In this document: positions 60,318-64,000 of the stretch, in pieces
How positions within the stretch are numbered: the stretch's first letter is position 1
Layout of the letters: each line of letters opens with the position of its first letter
Assembly: GCF_040549045.1 (NCBI RefSeq)
Contig: NZ_JBEWTB010000002.1
Span: forward strand, 4,080,501 to 4,144,500
Source: Endozoicomonas sp. NE40
Lineage (GTDB): Bacteria > Pseudomonadota > Gammaproteobacteria > Pseudomonadales > Endozoicomonadaceae
Length of the DNA: 64,000 nucleotides
Direction: 5' to 3'
The notes under the pieces: generated by a model
Told to the model about the DNA's origin: nothing
What the model saw: only the letters and a program-made list of their open reading frames with translations
The model's database searches: none
Made by a program: the position numbers and the translations under genes

Positions 60318-60878
60318 TTACCAGGTATTAAGCAGGGACTTTGCGGCATCGCCGGTCAAACCAGACGGCAATGCTGACTTGAAAATGGTTAAGGCCGCTG
60401 TACTGTTATTGTCTTTCAGATAACTCAGTATTTTATTAACCATGGGCATAATCAGATCACTGTTCATTCCCAGTGCTGAAAACTGCGACTTAATAGGTGC
60501 AAGACTGCCCATCAGGCTTTCTTCGTTAAACCCTAAAAAGTCATTTTGACTGGTAGCTGCTTGATTGGCAGAGAGGGAAGGTGCTTTGGCGATCAGAGTA
60601 CTGGCGTCAGGTATAGCCTGTTTCAGCTGTTTAAATTCCCTGCTGGAAACGTTGTTGCCAGCCATTTGCAGCAGTGAGCCAATGCCTCCGGCGGCCTGGC
60701 CGGAATTAATGTTCAGGCTCTGACTGACCTCTTTCACCAGTGGGTTATTGAGAAGGTCAGCCTGACAGGGCTGATAAAGCCCGAAAACGATCAATGGCAG
60801 AAACAGCCTTGAGCGGAATAAAAGCCTTGAGCAAAAGAAAGAGCTGAAAAGCGGCAGGCCGGGAATGGAACGGAGCAT
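60318..60878 (-). CDS. Exported DUF2780-like (VcgC/VcgE) protein
   Basis: 186-aa protein with an N-terminal signal (LFLPLIVFGLYQPCQA, cleavage near residue 40). The body has the pattern of DUF2780: SLNINSGQAAGGIGSLLQMAGNNVSSREFKQL, split as a Q..GG.GSLL.MA helix, an AIPDAS segment, then LGM..DLI.PMVN.IL and a terminal LL. Function unknown in the family. Monocistronic by position. Confidence 0.65.
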   Translation of the reverse strand: MLRSIPGLPLFSSFFCSRLLFRSRLFLPLIVFGLYQPCQADLLNNPLVKEVSQSLNINSGQAAGGIGSLLQMAGNNVSSREFKQLKQAIPDASTLIAKAPSLSANQAATSQNDFLGFNEESLMGSLAPIKSQFSALGMNSDLIMPMVNKILSYLKDNNSTAALTIFKSALPSGLTGDAAKSLLNTW

Positions 60879-60925
60879 TGTATTAACCCATTCTGAAACA
60901 TCAGGACTGGGTTAATAATAGCTGC

Positions 60926-61882
60926 TCACCGTTGTTTTTCTGAGGCAAGTTCAGCTCGTTTTTGCCAGTCATCGGGAACCACAAAAAATCGATATTGTTC
61001 GTTATAGCCGTCTGCTTCTTCTGTGCAGGCAATGATCAACTGAGGTTCCCTGATTCCTGCCACACTCTGTAAAAGACTACTTTTGTCGTTTTTCTTCTGA
61101 CTCTCATTTTCGTGCAGTGAGGCCAGCCACCTTAGTTTTGCTGGCCTGAAATAGTAGAGTCCGGAAGGCTGTTGCTCCAGCCAGTGGCTCAGCATCGATT
61201 CAGCAACCCAGTAACCTTTTAAATGGTCAGGGTTGCAGTTTTCCGGAGGCGGACAGTAGCCGTGAACTGGATAAAAGAGGTACCCCTGAAGGCAGATGGT
61301 GCGGGAAAGCTGGGCAACGCCCAGTGATGCAACTACTGCAGCACCTTCTGGGGTCCGGGCAAGCCTGATCTGGTGACTCAGCAACCGGTGGAGCTTTCGG
61401 TCCATCCGGTCCTTCAGGCCCGGTCCAACCCACTGATAGCAGTGACTGGCATTTTTATCTTGTGAGGGGTTGGGAATGCCAAGATAAAGCTTTATAGCCA
61501 GCTCCAGATGGGTAGTGATGCCAGTGTTCAGGTTGTTATAAATAAGGTCGAATTCGCCCAGCGTCGAATGATCGGCTTTTTGCACCTGCAGATTTCTGGC
61601 CAGAGTGTGAATAGCCGGGTGCTGATCCAGCAAATAGTGCCAGAGGGTTTCATAGTAAATACCCAGCAGATGCCAGCGTTTGTGCTCAAGGGCGTTGTGA
61701 ATAAAGGCAACCGCTTCCGGGGCTAATGCGTAACCGGGCTGAAACAGAGGGGAACTGCATTCAGGCAGAATGCTGGATACAAAGCATTCATGACAGGTGT
61801 CGTTAAAAAGCACAGGACTGTCTTGAATCCAGCGCAAATCTCTCGACAGTTGTGTCCCTGATAAGTCAGCTGATAGCTTCAT
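60926..61882 (-). CDS. DUF1853-family protein
   Basis: 318-aa cytosolic protein with DUF1853 hallmarks: the W..LG.YYE.L..YLL..HP....LARNL.V segment (residues ~80-115) and TLGEFDLIYNN shortly after, which resembles PD-(D/E)xK nuclease cores. A further conserved part is GYLFYPVHG followed by a LKGYW segment. No biochemical role is known. I chose ATG 61882 (AGAAG upstream); ATG 61924 is also possible. Confidence 0.7.
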   Translation of the reverse strand: MKLSADLSGTQLSRDLRWIQDSPVLFNDTCHECFVSSILPECSSPLFQPGYALAPEAVAFIHNALEHKRWHLLGIYYETLWHYLLDQHPAIHTLARNLQVQKADHSTLGEFDLIYNNLNTGITTHLELAIKLYLGIPNPSQDKNASHCYQWVGPGLKDRMDRKLHRLLSHQIRLARTPEGAAVVASLGVAQLSRTICLQGYLFYPVHGYCPPPENCNPDHLKGYWVAESMLSHWLEQQPSGLYYFRPAKLRWLASLHENESQKKNDKSSLLQSVAGIREPQLIIACTEEADGYNEQYRFFVVPDDWQKRAELASEKQR

Positions 61883-62211
61883 GAAGAGCTTCTTGGTGAA
61901 GGACGTATGGTTAAACAGTAGCACCTGTTATGAAGATGGCTGGTTCCCGTAGTTCTCAGAATAGGCTGAACCGTTCAGCCACTCAGTAACTTTGTCACAG
62001 ATGTTGTCGCTCAGTTCCCATGGTATAGGTACGAAAGCGATCCAGGCAGAACCAGTAGTACTCCCATTACAGGACCGTCAATAAATCCCAATGAAAAATA
62101 GCGTCCTGAACATAGACGCTGTTGCGATTTGAAAGTTCAGAATGATTGAGTAGCCATCATTGCCGATACCTGAAAGAGAGGTGCAGAAAACGGCATAGCG
62201 ATGGGCTGATT
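61883..62211. other. Non-coding gap before the large repeat protein
   Basis: About 330 bp between divergent genes; presumably promoters only. No repeat or RNA recognised. Confidence 0.5.
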
Positions 62212-64000
62212 ATGGATATTCCTCCAACTCCGCCAGCCAGGGGAACCCCGGCCAGCAGCGGCAAAAAAAAGCGTGGCAGAAATAAGGAAGAAAAGGCTCA
62301 GCCCGGGCGGCAGCTGCCATCACCTGACGACGGCCTCTCAGGAATTCAATCATCACCACAGTCGGTCAGGCTGGCTCTTCGTAAAGCAGACAATGCAGAG
62401 AGCAAGAAAATTCAGGTAGCAAAATTGACCAGGAAGATGCAGGAATTTCCAGTCAAAAAAGGCGACGAAATGAAAAGAATCATCGAAGAATATTCTGTTG
62501 AGGCACTCAGGCTCAAAGAGCAAGTTGGTCCTACGCTGGAGGTCAACTATGCACTCACCTACTGCGCAATGGGTAAGGGGGACTGGAAACAGGCCAGGGT
62601 GTACTGCGATGCACTGGTACAGCAGGTTAAAGACAACTCCATTGATCAGGCAAGAGCGTTGCTGCTGAGGGGAAAAATTGCCTTTGACAGCGAAGGCGGA
62701 CTCACGGATGCCAGCACACGTGATATTGCCAGAGCTTATCAGCTGGGTAATCCGGAAGCAGGACGCTTTCTTATGCAGGCCAGAACAGGGTGGTATTCTA
62801 CTGTCTGCCTTCTGGAGTGGTGCGACCCTTTGCAGTTAGTTGAAATAGCTCAAAAGCTTCCGACTCTTCGCAAAAATTATATGACCAGTCTGGCTCAGGA
62901 GGTATACAAGGCGAAATCTGCGGACAACAAAGGTCGGGAGTTGATGTACAGGATCGTTAACGCCTTTGAAACAATAGTACAGCCTGACGAGCGAAAAAGC
63001 TTTGCCACATGGTTTCCATTGCTGATCTGTGAAATGTTTGAAAAGAAGGATGATGAGCAGGAGGACATTGACAAACATATGCGGGTGGCTCTGGAACTTT
63101 ATGCGAGACGGGGGAACGATGTTAAAAACTCTCGTGCCATTTATCATCATGCCAGAATAATGCGGTCAGGTATTACTAATGAAAGGCTTCAGAGCCTGCT
63201 CGACATTTCAAATGCCACCGCTTATATGTTCGCTGGAGATGCTCTGCTCAAGTATTGCCCGGACAATTACGAAGATGCTCTTTATCTTCTGAGAATGGCC
63301 AGACTTATGCCGGTAACCTATCAATTGCGAATTGAAGCCCTGCTGGAACGTAATCAATTAGAGGAGGCTCTGGCAGTGTGTCAGCAGGCTGTTAACCATA
63401 TAACTGAATTTCTGAATGGTGAAAACGAACTGTTTGGCAAAGTATTAGGGGAACAGGCAGCAGCCCAGGAGCAGAAAAATCCGGACAGGGCAAACAGTAT
63501 GCGCTTTGCGGAATTGCATGCGGCTAACGCGTTGCTGGAAAAATACCAGAATCAGGCCGAACTGTTTGAAGAGGCTCTCAGCCAACCCCGGCAGGAGCCG
63601 GAGGTTCAATCTGTAAAAACAGAGACTGCTGAAGACACGGGCGGTGTTGTTGCCATTGAAGCAGCTGGCGATGAAATCCCATTAACCGGGCAGCCTCCAG
63701 CTTCGGAGGTGGTTGATCGTCAACCGGAGGTTAATCAAACTGAGGGAGCGGTTGGGCAAAGCGCTACAGCGCACATGGATTCTGCCAGACAACCAGCCTC
63801 CTTGTCTGATTCTGAGATGCAGTCGGTTATCAATCGTGCTAATGACCTTATCCGGAACCAGTCTGAATTAGACAGGGCTGAAGAACTGTTGCTAAACCTG
63901 AAGCCGGAATCAGGTTCTCTGATGTGGTACCGGAAACAGCAGAGCCTCTGCTGGTTATATCATGAGCAGGGTACCAGCTATGACTATCTGTTTGGGAAGG
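62212..64000 (+). CDS. Large helical-repeat (TPR-like) protein, 5' part (cut by window edge)
   Basis: An open frame of 596 codons from ATG 62212 to the right edge with no stop. The first ~50 residues are Pro/Ser/Lys/Arg-rich (PPTPPARGTPASSGKKK), followed by helical repeats that read like TPR or Sel1 units (VNYALTYCAMGKGDWKQARV, IARAYQLGNPEAGRFL, DALYLLRMARLMPV). An acidic low-complexity linker (about residues 460-520) separates them from a second helical part. No signal peptide or membrane segment. Family and role unknown; the composition resembles the other candidate host-directed proteins of this window. The ribosome site is weak (GGGCTG). Confidence 0.75.
   Translation, partial: MDIPPTPPARGTPASSGKKKRGRNKEEKAQPGRQLPSPDDGLSGIQSSPQSVRLALRKADNAESKKIQVAKLTRKMQEFPVKKGDEMKRIIEEYSVEALRLKEQVGPTLEVNYALTYCAMGKGDWKQARVYCDALVQQVKDNSIDQARALLLRGKIAFDSEGGLTDASTRDIARAYQLGNPEAGRFLMQARTGWYSTVCLLEWCDPLQLVEIAQKLPTLRKNYMTSLAQEVYKAKSADNKGRELMYRIVNAFETIVQPDERKSFATWFPLLICEMFEKKDDEQEDIDKHMRVALELYARRGNDVKNSRAIYHHARIMRSGITNERLQSLLDISNATAYMFAGDALLKYCPDNYEDALYLLRMARLMPVTYQLRIEALLERNQLEEALAVCQQAVNHITEFLNGENELFGKVLGEQAAAQEQKNPDRANSMRFAELHAANALLEKYQNQAELFEEALSQPRQEPEVQSVKTETAEDTGGVVAIEAAGDEIPLTGQPPASEVVDRQPEVNQTEGAVGQSATAHMDSARQPASLSDSEMQSVINRANDLIRNQSELDRAEELLLNLKPESGSLMWYRKQQSLCWLYHEQGTSYDYLFGK

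Noticed and set aside
60229..60423. 64-aa frame opposite the DUF2780-like gene
   Set aside because: Mostly antisense to a gene with a signal peptide and family pattern; no ribosome site.

Overview
The window reads as the chromosome of a gammaproteobacterium with about 50% GC. The housekeeping genes (queE-queC, nadA, dapA-bamC, purC, rdgC, prfC, rplU-rpmA-obgE-proB, rpsT/murJ) have gammaproteobacterial lengths and motifs. Three large proteins look like products aimed at a eukaryotic host, one of them a SopB/IpgD-type inositol phosphatase. Together with complete purine scavenging this suggests a host-associated marine member of the Oceanospirillales; Endozoicomonas is my best guess. The genus is an inference; no 16S gene is present.

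Layout. 1-2.3 kb: 3' end of queE, then queC and nadA. 2.4-4.7 kb: a complete IS66-family insertion sequence with terminal inverted repeats and a perfect 8-bp target duplication. 4.8-6.1 kb: an uncharacterised, possibly secreted protein. 6.1-15.6 kb: bepA-like protease, TusA-like protein, PerM-like permease, bcp, dapA, bamC, purC, a cnoX-like gene and rdgC; a 450-bp gap after purC carries DnaA-box-like 9-mers beside an A+T-rich stretch. 15.8-18.7 kb: 19 tRNA genes, seven alternating Val(UAC)/Asp(GUC) pairs and five Pro(UGG) copies in 120-bp tandem repeats. 18.8-32.6 kb: corC/CNNM-like, def, a candidate papain-fold effector, tatD-like, copper-chaperone pair, Gate-domain transporter, prfC, SopB-like effector, small K+ channel, ispB, a GNAT protein and a PuuE paralogue. 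32.9-39.9 kb: rplU, rpmA, obgE, proB, a secreted unknown, rpsT (frameshifted as given) and murJ.

40.2-59.4 kb is the most interesting part. bhcB-bhcC-bhcD homologues of the beta-hydroxyaspartate cycle, their IclR-type regulator and a RutR-like TetR regulator lie directly beside a full purine catabolic set: an AzgA-type permease, guanine deaminase, xanthine dehydrogenase (xdhABC), PuuD urate oxidase, UraH, UraD, PuuE allantoinase, allantoicase, AllA and a PucG/AGXT-type aminotransferase. Two near-perfect RutR-type operators, TTGACCA-N2-T(G/A)GTCA(A/G), lie in the two divergent promoter regions of the purine genes. The gene content predicts guanine -> xanthine -> urate -> allantoin -> ureidoglycolate -> glyoxylate plus urea, with glyoxylate then assimilated through glycine and beta-hydroxyaspartate to aspartate/oxaloacetate. 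That would let purines serve as carbon as well as nitrogen.

59.5-64 kb: an RRM protein, a DUF2780-like secreted protein, a DUF1853-like protein and the 5' part of a large helical-repeat (TPR-like) protein that runs off the right edge.
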